Positions 35,311 through 47,216 are shown, numbered from the stretch's first letter. The stretch: DNA of 64,000 nt from Magicicada septendecula (GCA_034769895.1 CM068373.1:437949080-438013079); one strand, 5' to 3'. Made by a program: numbers and translations. The notes: generated by a model not told the origin, from the letters alone.

Positions 35311-35755
35311 GGTGTGCATGGCAGAACTATTTGCAGGGGCCTTTACGTAAAAGGCAAAGGCGAATACGTACGCCGAAATGCGTTCAACTAAAAACAGTAA
35401 GTTTCACAAGAAAAAGTTCATTTTTAGATAAGTGTTAGTGCTGTGAAAGAAGAGATGAATAATCAAGACAACTACTTGTAGGGGTGTGCACCCACTTTAT
35501 AATCATATTTTTGGTAACACTGAGAACTTTAAGCCTTCTTTTATGCTTAAACAAATTATATGTACACTTAATTTTAGAAAAGCAAAAAGCAAATATGTAA
35601 TTCAAAAGACTAATTTGCTCTAATAAACACATGCTGAAGTTAAAAACAAAAGAGTTTTTACTTGCCTAACTAATCATTAGTTACTAATGTGACAGTTGGA
35701 GCTGCTTTTTCTGCAAAAGCTGGGGTATGTTGGATTCAAGAGTGGTTAAATTAAG
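35311..35755. other. Unannotated spacer inside the long-inverted-repeat structure
   Basis: No gene is supported. TTGTAGGGGTGTGCA occurs twice (35306 and 35477), about 170 bp apart. Otherwise the sequence is AT-rich. Confidence 0.5.
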
Positions 35756-36140
35756 TCATAAATCTGAGTGTGCGTCAAGTCTATTTCTGTGCTTGCTTTT
35801 CACTTGAGATGAAAATCCCATTTCACTCAAGAATGAGGTGATGAATGGGATGAGCAACTCCGAAAGTTCAGGATATTCATCTCTTAAAGATATCCAGAAC
35901 TTTGTTAAGTCAGAATCTAAAAGTTTATGGATTTTGTTGTCCATGACATGTCTCATGTTATCACTAACTATACAAAATAATTTACTAAAAATTTAGTTTT
36001 AATCCCAGCATCACAGATGATATCACACAATTGCTCATTTAGTTTTACTGACAACATGTTAGAACTTTCAAAATACAAGAATGGGTCTTGAATCCAATTG
36101 AATTCACTGTATCCCTCTGGGAAGCAACTTTCAATCTGGT
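35756..36140 (-). pseudogene. hAT transposase fragment (ZBED/FAM200-like)
   Basis: A 66-codon frame contains 'FWISLRDEYPELSELLIPFI' and 'SFLSEMGFSSQVKSKHRNRL', the carboxy-terminal part typical of ZBED-type hAT transposases in which 'YPELSE' and 'SEMGFS' are conserved. Upstream on the same strand, in shifting frames, 'CFPEGYSEFNWIQDPF' (about 36070-36115) matches the preceding block. The signature differs from the hAT at 31026-34695, so it is another subfamily. Both ends are missing. Confidence 0.7.
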
Positions 36141-36996
36141 TATAGTGAGTTAAACATCAGAGCTGGTAAAAAACAATGGTAGAGCATGAATAACAAAAAT
36201 GTACAGTTTAGACTATGTACAAAACAGGTTGAATTTAAATTGTTAAAATGTTATATCTTAGTTATTTACATGTAGTTGCTTTTTAAGACACAGTAAATAA
36301 ATTTCCGAACCTGACTTTGCAACCCTCCAAATGCCCTCTCGGGACCCAGCAGTGGCTCATGCCCAATAGGTTAAGAAATGCTGAACTAAAGGCATGTTTG
36401 TGGAGTGAAACATAAAAGATAACCCAGACTTCTAAAATGCTCTTAGTGAAATGGGATTTTCAGGAGTAACAACACACTATTTGGTTAACAAGCACATTTT
36501 ACTAATATTGTAATACCAAGTCAATTAGATAGCTTAAATGTGTAGTACTCTATGTGATGCTGATCACATACTGTTAATCAGCAGCACTGCAGAATATTCT
36601 AGAGCCACGCTCTTGGCATTCATCTGGAACTTTCTCACATTAGCCTGATAATTAGGATGTTGCCACCGGCTGAGTTTTAGAAAGTTGGTGTAGTAGGTTG
36701 TGCATTCATATAGGATGATATTAGACAGCAGTTTTTAATGAAAGTGGCAAATGATCAATTGTTTACTTGTGTTGTAAACTATTGTGATTTTTTTATTACT
36801 GTTTGTAGGCTATACAGTGTGTCCTGGATAATTATATAAAGAGAACTGTTGTAATATAAGTGTGTTTGTTTTAGCAATTGAGAGTATCTGGTATTCAATA
36901 ATTCATTCCACTGTTTTAAGTTCATAATACATGTCACTGGTTGTAAGAATATTATTCTCTTGGATTTCGTTGTCCATGACGTGTCCGTTACTTAAC
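36141..36996. other. Non-coding spacer before the Penelope palindrome
   Basis: No gene is supported. A 24-bp stretch at about 36963-36986 (TGGATTT.GTTGTCCATGAC) nearly repeats 35932-35955 inside the hAT fragment, so a second copy of that hAT end may abut the Penelope copy. Confidence 0.45.
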
Positions 36997-37067
36997 TAAA
37001 TATCACTATAATATTGACGACTCGGAACACAAAGTTTTTTATAAGTAAAAACGTAAAGTTTTACCTT

Positions 37068-37114
37068 ACAGCCTAAACCGGCTTTCACCTATAGAAGGCT
37101 TCATCAGAGGCTGT
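37068..37114 (-). ncRNA. Hammerhead ribozyme motif, Penelope copy A
   Basis: This is the reverse complement of the motif in copy B (40347-40393), base for base. It lies just 3' of the coding frame. See copy B for the fold. Confidence 0.65.
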
Positions 37115-38788
37115 CGTTAGTAGCGCTGCTCGTCTTGTTGTTGGCGACGAGAAAGTGTTTCGAAAGATTGAAGCTGTGTGTGTGTGGTGAGATGTGTTCG
37201 AATAATGCGTGCGATTTGAATTGTGTCTGTTCGTTTAGGATGTCGTTTTTATTTGTTTTTGTGTGTTTGTGTATTTCTAATTGTTCTAGAGTGTCTAGTT
37301 TTCGGCCTTTTGTGTGTACGTGTAGTATGTTCATGTTATTGTCGATGTTTTTATATGTGTGGTTTGCTTCAATGAGGTGGTTTGCGAAGGTAGATTCTGT
37401 AGTGGTGTGGAGTGCTTTTGTGTGTTCAATGTATCTCTATTTGAAGCTACGTCCTGTCTGGCCTATGTAGAATTTACTGCAATTTGAACAATTTAGTTTA
37501 TATACACCGGGTAGATCGAATTTGTTTTGTGCTTTGGGCATGCGTTTTGATAGTGTGTGTTCTGTTTTGTTAGTAGTTTTGTAAGCGATTCTGTATCCTG
37601 CTTTTTTGAATTTGTGGGCAATTTTTTCTGTTTGTTTGTTGATGTATGTTAGTGTTATGAATTTGTTGTTTTCTGTCTTTGTCTGTTGTTTGTTTTGTGT
37701 TTTGTGTAGGAGTTTACTGACTATTGTTCTGTCATAACCGTTAGATTCTGCTAGATATTTTATCGTGTTTAGTTCGTCTTTGTAGTCTATTTCATCTAAG
37801 GGGATGTTGATAAGTCTATGTATCATGGTTCTAAAAGCAGCTAGTTTGTGTTGTATTGGGTGATTGGAGGTGTTGTGTATTAGTGTGTCAGTTGTAGTTG
37901 GTTTTCTGTATATACTGAATTTGTGCCTGTGTTCTAGTTTTGTGATGGAGAGGTCTAAGAAGTTTATGGTATTGTTGTGTTCGTATTCGGCAGTGAAGGT
38001 TATGTTTTTATGTATTTTGTTTATGTGCGTTAGTAACTGTTCACATTGTCTTTTGTTTCCCCTGTATAGTATTAGAATGTCATCAACGTATCTGTGCCAA
38101 TATAGTATTTTATGTGAGTGTCTGTCATTGTTTGTGAGTATTTTTGTTTTTTCTAAGTGTTGGAGGAAGACTTCTGCTAGAATGCTGGATATGGGGGAGC
38201 CCATGGGTAGGCCATCGTTCTGTGTGTAGTATTTATTGTTATAAGTAAAGTAGTTTTGTTTTGTGATAATGTTCAGAGTTTCTGTTATTTCATTGATAAG
38301 TTCGTCTGGTGTGTTGTTCTGTTTGAGTTTGTTTTGTAGGATGGTGATTGTTTCAGAGATGGGGATGTTTGTGTACAGGTTTTTAATGTCAAAGGAGGCT
38401 AATGTGGCGTTATGGGGGATGTGTATGTCTTTTATTTTTGTTACTAGGTCAGTGTTGTTTTTTACTGCAATGTTGTTGTCTATTTGTGTGTGTTGTCTAA
38501 TAATTTTGTCTAGATATTTTGCCAGTTTGTGTGCAGGGGCATTACGGTAGTTGATAATGGGGCGGATCGGAATGTCTTCTTTATGGATTTTGGGAAGCGC
38601 TTGGAGTGTAGGTGCTGATGGTCGGATTTGTTTCATGTAGGGCTTTTGTTTATGTGTCATAATGTGTTTGGCTTTGTTGACTATTTGTTTTACTGAGTTT
38701 TGGTATCTGTCGGTGGGGTCGTGTTTTAGTTCTGTGATGTTGTTCTGTTCTATGAAGTCTTGTACTTTTTTGTGTACAAAAGCATAAC
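37104..38788 (-). pseudogene. Penelope reverse transcriptase/GIY-YIG endonuclease, copy A
   Basis: The frame is open from the junction at about 38788 to 37440. The RT domain shows 'SFDIKNLYTNIP' (motif A Asp), 'GLPMGSPISSILAE' (motif B) and 'RYVDDILILY' (catalytic YVDD), all typical of Penelope-like elements. Near the end 'GVYKLNCSNCSKFYIGQTGR' gives the GIY-YIG core. A TAG at 37439-37437 follows 'RSFK', and the same frame then continues 'RYIEHTKALH' to a natural stop at 37104. The nonsense codon falls inside the endonuclease domain, removing its distal catalytic part. The beginning of the gene is missing. When intact the protein makes the nick and primes reverse transcription at the target. 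Confidence 0.85.
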
Positions 38789-38800
38789 AAAAACAAAAAC

Positions 38801-40357
38801 ATGACACATAAACAAAAGCCCTACATGAAACAAATCCGACCATCAGCACCTACACTCCAAGCGCTTCCCAAAATCCATAAAGAAGACATTCCGATCCGCC
38901 CCATTATCAACTACCGTAATGCCCCTGCACACAAACTGGCAAAATATCTAGACAAAATTATTAGACAACACACACAAATAGACAACAACATTGCAGTAAA
39001 AAACAACACTGACCTAGTAACAAAAATAAAAGACATACACATCCCCCATAACGCCACATTAGCCTCCTTTGACATTAAAAACCTGTACACAAACATCCCC
39101 ATCTCTGAAACAATCACCATCCTACAAAACAAACTCAAACAGAACAACACACCAGACGAACTTATCAATGAAATAACAGAAACTCTGAACATTATCACAA
39201 AACAAAACTACTTTACTTATAACAATAAATACTACACACAGAACGATGGCCTACCCATGGGCTCCCCCATATCCAGCATTCTAGCAGAAGTCTTCCTCCA
39301 ACACTTAGAAAAAACAAAAATACTCACAAACAATGACAGACACTCACATAAAATACTATATTGGCACAGATACGTTGATGACATTCTAATACTATACAGG
39401 GGAAACAAAAGACAATGTGAACAGTTACTAACGCACATAAACAAAATACATAAAAACATAACCTTCACTGCCGAATACGAACACAACAATACCATAAACT
39501 TCTTAGACCTCTCCATCACAAAACTAGAACACAGGCACAAATTCAGTATATACAGAAAACCAACTACAACTGACACACTAATACACAACACCTCCAATCA
39601 CCCAATACAACACAAACTAGCTGCTTTTAGAACCATGATACATAGACTTATCAACATCCCCTTAGATGAAATAGACTACAAAGACGAACTAAACACGATA
39701 AAATATCTAGCAGAATCTAACGGTTATGACAGAACAATAGTCAGTAAACTCCTACACAAAACACAAAACAAACAACAGACAAAGACAGAAAACAACAAAT
39801 TCATAACACTAACATACATCAACAAACAAACAGAAAAAATTGCCCACAAATTCAAAAAAGCAGGATACAGAATCGCTTACAAAACTACTAACAAAACAGA
39901 ACACACACTATCAAAACGCATGCCTAAAGCACAAAACAAATTCGATCTACCCGGTGCATATAAACTAAATTGTTCAAATTGCAGTAAATTCTACATAGGC
40001 CAGACAGGACGTAGCTTCAAATAGAGATACATTGAACACACAAAAGCACTCCACACCACTACAGAATCTACCTTCGCAAACCACCTCATTGAAGCAAACC
40101 ACACATATAAAAACATCGACAATAACATGAACATACTACACGTACACACAAAAGGCCGAAAACTAGACACTCTAGAACAATTAGAAATATACAAACACAC
40201 GAAAACAAATAAAAACGACATCCTAAACGAACAGACACAATTCAAATCGCACGCATTATTCGAACACATCTCACCACACACACACAGCTTCAATCTTTCG
40301 AAACACTTTCTCGTCGCCAACAACAAGACGAGCAGCGCTACTAACGACAGCCTCTGA
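38801..40357 (+). pseudogene. Penelope reverse transcriptase/GIY-YIG endonuclease, copy B
   Basis: This 518-codon frame is broken only by a TAG at codon 408 (40022-40024), the same nonsense codon as in copy A. Motif A Asp is at residue 91, 'GSPISS' at 154-159 and YVDD at 191-194. The GIY-YIG core 'GAYKLNCSNC' with 'FYIGQTGR' lies at about residues 384-404, and the separated tail begins 'RYIEHT' with the Arg and His of the endonuclease. The tail ends 'TSSATNDSL' at 40357. Val to Ala at the 'GxYK' position distinguishes it from copy A. It is likely non-functional because of the truncation and stop. Confidence 0.85.
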
Positions 40358-40393
40358 TGAAGCCTTCTATAGGTGAAAGCCGGTTTAGGCTGT
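40347..40393 (+). ncRNA. Hammerhead ribozyme motif, Penelope copy B
   Basis: Stem I pairs ACAGCCT (40347-40353) with AGGCTGT (40387-40393), seven perfect pairs. The core CTGATGA is at 40354-40360 and GAAA at 40375-40378. Stem II is GCCT/AGGT around a 5-nt loop, with one extra A after CTGATGA and a G-T closing pair. Stem III is minimal (A-T and G-T) around the self-complementary loop CCGG, followed by T as the NUH position. The predicted cut is after 40386. Type I hammerheads with a tiny stem III are known near the ends of Penelope-like elements. Activity is inferred. Confidence 0.65.
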
Positions 40394-40464
40394 AAGGTAA
40401 AACTTTACGTTTTTACTTATAAAAAACTTTGTGTTCCGAGTCGTCAATATTATAGTGATATTTA

Positions 40465-41722
<1,258 letters not shown>

Positions 41723-41754
41723 TCCTTTTTTCTTTATTTAATTTGAATTCAGAG

Positions 41755-42112
41755 TATTGGCACATATTTTATTAAAAGGGTGTATTTATTGGAAGTACAG
41801 AAATTAGTTTCCATTTATTGCACATAATTACGGTACACAGACGATTTTTGGAGGTTGTGTCTACGTTTAACATGTAGTAACATCAGTAACTTAACCTTTT
41901 AGATTTTTAAAATTAATTAGATTTAACAAAACTTTCCTTTGTTAGTGTACATTAAAAGGCTGTATTTATTGTATGGATAAAAGGCTGTATATAACATTAA
42001 AGGTTGTATTTATTCGAAGTACCGGAATTTACTTCCAATTTATAACCTAGTACAATCTAATGTATAACCAAACAAGTACATTAAAATCCTTTTTTCAATT
42101 TCAAGAGGAGTG
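41755..42112 (+). repeat. Inner inverted-repeat arm, left
   Basis: It carries the same modules as the outer arms ('AAAAGGGTGTATTTATTGGA', 'GGAGGTTGTGTCTACGTTTA', 'TTTTAGATTTTTAAAATTAA', 'TTCGAAGTACCGGAA') and then extends through 'AACCAAACAAGTACATTAAA' to 42112. The extension is mirrored only by 43640-43990, so these two arms form their own pair. Confidence 0.7.
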
Positions 42113-42346
42113 TCAGTTTTTTAGTTTCAAAGGATAAAGAAAACACTTGTTTACAATTACTTCTAAGATGTCAAGGGTAATTGTAAATTGGGGTACCCAT
42201 AAATTGAATTTTAGAGCTGTATTTATTATTTACATTTTAAACAATTATTTGTACGCAACATAATAACAAAAGGTTGAAATATTTGCAGTTATTTCAATTT
42301 TAAAATGTATACACAATTTTTCGGGCATGTTGCAAGTCTTTACTCA

Positions 42347-43384
42347 TTTTTCTCTAGCAGCCCTAGAGAAAAATGTTGGGAAGTTTTGAAAAAGCACACT
42401 CCTTTATCACTGCAGAGCTTCCCTGAAACAAGATGAAGTGAGAGGATCCAAGCTGTCAAACCGATAGTTAAGCACTACCCAGGAGTACTTAAATTGTTGG
42501 ATATATTTTAGAAGAGATGTCTTCTAGTCTAACTCCCTCTGCCTACAACATCATATTAGGGCTTAAGAAATATTTCAATTCCACAAAGAGCTTAATGTTG
42601 GCATCTTTTTGGTTCAAAGTGCTTTCATATATTGACTAAAAAAATGTTGTTATTCAAAGCAAAGGAATCACACTCAATGTTGAAATAACTCTAGTGGAAG
42701 ATTTGCTGACAGAATTGAAATTGTTGCGTGATAATCCAGACAGCATAATTGAAGAACCAAACTTAATTGCAAAAGAACTAATAAAAGTTCCTCCTGAATC
42801 TCCCAAAAGGTGGAAAAAAAGTACAGATCAATCCAATAGTGATTTTTCAGTAAACAAAGATCAAGAAAATAAATTTAAAACCTCAGTCATGTACCCAGTA
42901 TTAGAGTTTGTAATGGGCAACATAAAAACACGATTCACTGCAATTAGTTCAATTCATGACTTGTTTCCACCAGTATTGAACTTTACGGACATGGAAAATG
43001 ATGAATTAGAATTGAAAGTAAAAGTTCTCATTAGCAAGTTTAAAAAGGAATTGGCAATGGATCTATTTGAAGAAATATTAAACTTGAAGAACATTCATAA
43101 AACAGAGTTTGAATCAGAAAAGAATCCACTAAGCCTACTCCAAAAACCTTCAAGCTGTATTTGTGAACTTCTGTCTTGCCTATAGGCTTTTCTGTACTAT
43201 TCCAGTTACAGTTTCGTCTCCTGAAAAATCTTTCAGCAGGTTATCAAATTCACTGAAAACTTGGCAGAGAAGCACTACCTACCAAGAAAGGCTTAATAAT
43301 TTGGCAATTTTAGCTATTAAAAATGAATTGGCTAACAGTATTAATTTTATCAATCAGATGTTATTGACCAGTTTGCTCAAATAA
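42347..43384 (+). pseudogene. hAT transposase carboxy-terminal half (ZMYM1-like)
   Basis: From 42347 'FFSSSPREKCWEVLKKHTPL' and 'SFPETR' followed by a stop (where the family has Trp) mark the mid-domain of this hAT class. After several stops and frame changes a 163-codon frame (42694-43185) continues with 'LKLLRDNPDSIIEEPNLIAK' and 'FVMGNIKTRFTAISSIHDLF'. Overlapping it, 43163-43384 gives the dimerisation region: 'TIPVTVSSPEKSFSRLSNSL' and 'ERLNNLAILAIKNEL', ending at a natural-looking stop. The zinc finger and DDE amino half are missing. It sits between the inner inverted-repeat arms, so it may be the remains of the transposase that mobilised this repeat family, or a passenger. Confidence 0.75.
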
Positions 43385-43639
43385 AAGCAAGAAAAAACTT
43401 TGCACTACTTAAGCTGTTTTAGAAACGGGTCTCTCACTTATAATTGGTTATAGCCTACTCTTAGACATGTTTTTGTTTATCTTTGTAACAACTGATTTAT
43501 GTATCACTTATGTGTTGATAAACACAGATTATGTTTATTTTTTGTCTTCAATTTAGACCATAGTAACATTGAATTCCACTCTAACCCATTATTAATACTT
43601 AATCATTTGGGTGTTAACAGAAACTGCACATTGCTTTTT

Positions 43640-43990
43640 ATTGCATTATGTTGAAAAAAGGATTTTAATGTACTTGTTTGGTTATAGGCCTATGTTAGAT
43701 TGTACTGTGTTCTAAATTGGAAGTAGGTTTTAATTCCGGTACTTCGAATAAATACAGCCTTTTATCCATACAATAAATACAGCCTTTGAATGTACACTAA
43801 GTAAGGAAATGTTTGTTAGTCTAATTAATTTTAAAAATCTAAAAGGTTAAGTTAGAAAATTAAACGTTGACACAACCTCCCAAAATCGTCTCTGTACCGT
43901 AATTATGTGCGATAAATGGAAACTAATTTCTGCACTTCCAATAAATACACCCTTTTAATAAAATATGTGCCAATAAACCCCAATAAAATT
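43640..43990 (-). repeat. Inner inverted-repeat arm, right
   Basis: The reverse complement matches 41755-42112 across the full length, including the unique inner part ('AAAGGATTTTAATGTACTTG' at 43658). Together the arms enclose about 1.5 kb that holds a hAT transposase fragment, giving a 2.2-kb unit. Confidence 0.7.
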
Positions 43991-44999
43991 AGCACCAATA
44001 ACGAAGCCTACTATCTTAAGTTAGATAATTAAACGTAGACACAACCTCCCAAAAACGTCTCTGTACCGTAATTATGTGCGATAAATGGAAACTAATTTCT
44101 GTACTTCCAATAAATACACCCTTTTAATAAAATATGTGCCAATAAACCCCAATAAAATATGCACCAATAACGAAGCCTACTATCTAAGTTAGATAATTAA
44201 ACGTAGACACAACCTCCCAAAAACGTCTCTGTGTCGTAATTATGTGCGATAAATGGAAACTAATTTCTGTACTTCCAATAAATACACCCTTTTAATAAAA
44301 TATGTACCAATAAAATACTGTATGTACGAATAACGTAGCCTACTAGGTTATACGTTCTAAATTGGAAGTACCGATAGGTTTTAATTCGACTAAATACAGC
44401 CTTTAATGTATATACAGCCTTTATCCATACAATAAATACAGCCTTTGAATGTACACTAACAAAGGAAATTGTTGTTAAATCTAATTAATTTTAAAAATCT
44501 AAAAGGTTAAGTTGCATTGTTAAACGTAGACACAACCTCCAAAAATCGTCTGTGTACCGTAATTATGTGCGAGGTATACCATGTGCGATAAATGGAAAAT
44601 AATATCTGTACTTCCAATAAATACACCCTTTTAATAAAATATGTGCCAATAAACCCCAATAAAATATGCAAATAGGTTATAGGTCTACGTTCTAAATTAG
44701 AACTAGGTACTTTTCTTTTATTCCAGTACTTCGAATAAATACAGCCTTTAATGTTATGTACAGCAGCCTTGTATCCATACAATAATTTAATGTACACTAA
44801 CAAAGGAAATTTTTGTTAAATCTAATTAATTTTAAAAATCTAAAAGGTTAAGTTGCATTGTTAAACGTAGACACAACCTCCAAAAATCGTCTGTGTACTG
44901 TAATTATGTGCGATAAATGGAAAATTATTTCTGTACTTCCAGTAAATACACCCTTTTATTGTACACTAACAAAGTAAATTTTATTTAAGTTACATTGTC
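43990..44999 (-). repeat. Right long terminal inverted repeat with extra tandem units
   Basis: The outer 500 bp (about 44490-44999) mirror the left arm. Inward of that, a unit of about 185-190 bp, with 'GTAGACACAACCTCCCAAAA', 'TTATGTGCGATAAATGG' and 'AATACACCCTTTTAATAAAA', is repeated in tandem from about 43863, 44033 and 44203. The right arm is therefore longer than the left by tandem expansion. Confidence 0.7.
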
Positions 45000-45002
45000 T
45001 AC

Positions 45003-46196
45003 ATAACATCCATAACCTGGCATTAGTTACTTGTGAAGAAAACCGTTCTAGTACACATCGAACACGGAAAAGAAATACAAACGTGGAGAAGGAAGTTCCC
45101 TTTGGCCGCAGGATTTAGTGAAAGACCCCGTAAAAGGACATACATCCAAACTTTGTGTTCCGAGTCGTTAATATAATAGTTTTATTTAATTTTATACTGT
45201 AATGCAGAAGCAATTAGACGACTGTTTAGCTAGATCTGACTGCAGACATTGTTTGGTTATTTATTCATATAATTACGCGTCAGGTAAGCCGAAAAACGTT
45301 TAGTTTCTATGTTGGAAGCTATGTTGTTTGTATGTATGTTTCTCATTGTGTGGTGTGATTTCTACGGCACTGAATTTGAATGTGTTAATATGGTGACTAT
45401 CACGGGTTGTATTTACATATTCATCAATTAATTATTGTTACCGTGCTTTCGAAAAGTTGCAGCGGTGTATTGAATAGTTTATGTTAGTGAAACTAAATTA
45501 TAGCAACCGTAGTATCCTACTTACGAAGGTCTATACACTAAGGTAATTTACTTATTTAAAGACAACTGGCCGTTAGGTTAAGGTGGAAACAGCGAGTAAA
45601 AGAGACATAGAAGAATCTCTTCTATTCGCTATGGTGGAAATAACGATAATAGTCATTGATGGGTGTGAAGTATACTTACGGTTAATTTCATTTGTAATAT
45701 AGATTAAATTTGGATGTGGTTCTTCGTTGTGTGTTAATGAGATTATCCATAAGCTAGAAGAATTATTCGATTGTACGTAAAAATATCTTCCGTTACAGAA
45801 AAATTATTAGTTTATTATTGGATTCCGAATAGAACACATTGAAAACTCTGTACAACTCAAGATATAAAAGTGTCTAGGGCATTAAACTGAAGTGAGGTTA
45901 GGCAATAGAGTGACTTAACATAAAGGAAGAATGAAGATAAATTGTGCATAAATAGAAGAAAAAGATTTAAAGTGGAAAAATAAGTGAAGACTAATACATA
46001 ATTACGAAGGTCTAAGGTAATTTACTTATTTAAAGACAACTGGACGTTACAGTAAAAAGTTACCAAGGTTTCATGTTTACTTTTTATTTCCGTTTTAATG
46101 TCTGAATTAATAATTCCAACTTTCACATCAGCATATATAATGACATACTTTTTTCAGGCCTGCATATGCTGTAAACACAACACAGTGTCTAGACTA
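45003..46196. other. Non-coding region with a Penelope tail and a direct repeat
   Basis: AACTTTGTGTTCCGAGTCGT at 45151-45170 and the bases after it match the 3' end of the Penelope copies but lack the hammerhead. A 50-bp segment containing AGGTAATTTACTTATTTAAA and GACAACTGG.CGTTA occurs at about 45525-45576 and 46001-46050. CAG/GTAAGC at 45282-45290 is a good splice donor and could end a 5' untranslated exon of the gene that begins at 49413, but nothing proves this. Confidence 0.4.
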
Positions 46197-46436
46197 CAGT
46201 GCTATTAAAACAATCTGCGTCTTCTGACAGTTCTCCTTGCGTGTTTACAAGAAGTAGTTGCTATGGTAACTCGGACGAGACTCCGAGGTGAGCCAATCAC
46301 CTGCAGGCGTGCGCTTTCCCTTCCCCCTTTCTCCTCAGTCAACAGTCCCACACTGACCAATCAGCGCTCCCGCAGCTGTGCCGAGGACCACGTGCTTCTT
46401 AGCTGTCAGAAGACGCAGATTGTTTTAATAGCACTG
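46197..46436. mobile_element. 240-bp MITE with 34-bp terminal inverted repeats (Tc1/mariner type)
   Basis: CAGTGCTATTAAAACAATCT and the next 14 bases at the left end (46197-46230) are matched perfectly in inverse orientation at 46403-46436. TA flanks both ends (46195-46196 and 46437-46438), the Tc1/mariner target duplication. The interior is GC-rich and non-coding. Confidence 0.8.
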
Positions 46437-46676
46437 TAAGTTTGGACGGTTGGTAGCTCTAAAGATACCACTAATTTAATGAATGTGGAGTAACCAGTAC
46501 AAGAGTGCATTAGAAATGTACTGAAAGTAATAGCATAGTCAAATATTGTTATACAATATACAGGACAAGTTGAAGAGTAAATGTAACATTATTATAGCTT
46601 GCATAACCCACACCTGGGCAAACATAACCTCACCGTGCTTGCATAACTGACTACTACCATAAGGTGACTAATAACT

Positions 46677-47212
46677 ATGGTAATTATGCTCGATCCGGAT
46701 TATGCTCAAATTGCGGTGAAATATTTCTTTTCCTATTCTTCTATGTTATATAAAGACGGGACAAATAATTTTAAACGGCGGTCGAACCTATTTACGGAGA
46801 AAAAAAATTAAATAATTACTCCCATAAGCGCGCATGTAAAGTGAATGGCCGCCATGTTAACTGAGCGACGGCGCACAAATGCACAGTGAATGACGAGTAT
46901 GACGTCTCAAATATTTTTTGACGTCTTAAATATTTGAAAAATGGTTCGCCTTAATTTTTGCAAGAATTATATGAAACAATTAACTATAACCGCGGCCCTT
47001 CGGGCCGCCCACCGAACCTAACCGGCAGGTATCGGCTCAACTCGCTTTTCATCCAACTCAGTTGTCTTATGTAATTATTTAATTTTTTTCTCCGTAAATA
47101 GGTTCGACCGCCGTTTAAAATTATTTTTCTCGTGTTTATATAGTATCGAAGAATAGGAAAAGAAATATTTCACCGCAATTTGAGCATAATCCGGATCGTG
47201 CACAATTACCAT
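46677..47212. mobile_element. 536-bp MITE with 142-bp terminal inverted repeats
   Basis: 46677-46819 and 47071-47212 are inverted copies with a few substitutions and 1-3 bp indels, starting ATGGTAATT and containing 'GATCCGGATTATGCTCAAAT' and 'AAACGGCGGTCGAACCTATT'. AACT flanks both ends (46673-46676, 47213-47216), a possible 4-bp target duplication. There is no coding frame inside. The superfamily is not clear. Confidence 0.75.
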
Positions 47213-47216
47213 AACT

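Larger units (their letters stand above)
36997..38790 (-). mobile_element. Penelope-like element, copy A
   Basis: The minus strand encodes a Penelope-type reverse transcriptase with GIY-YIG domain, followed by a hammerhead motif and a 3' end shared with copy B. Its first 1664 bp, counted from the 3' end (36997-38660), form an inverted repeat with copy B. It extends about 115-130 bp further 5' than copy B, and both are 5'-truncated. Confidence 0.85.
38801..40464 (+). mobile_element. Penelope-like element, copy B (inverted relative to copy A)
   Basis: Its first base corresponds to 38660 in copy A and its last to 36997, so each arm is 1664 bp. Only two differences between arms are evident from the translations, a Val/Ala and a His/Tyr codon, both transitions. 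The spacer 38661-38800 is 140 bp, most of it the 5' extension of copy A. Copy B is 5'-truncated at an internal ATG. Confidence 0.85.

Noticed and set aside
37864-39597. Cys/Leu/Val-rich frames opposite the Penelope coding strand
   Set aside because: Mirror-strand shadows of the reverse transcriptase; they occur identically in both arms only because the arms are identical.
45003-45150. Continuation of the Polinton structural gene to the right of the 10-kb structure
   Set aside because: A short frame stays open after 45003 but does not match the pattern expected for the missing carboxy end, so continuation is unproven.
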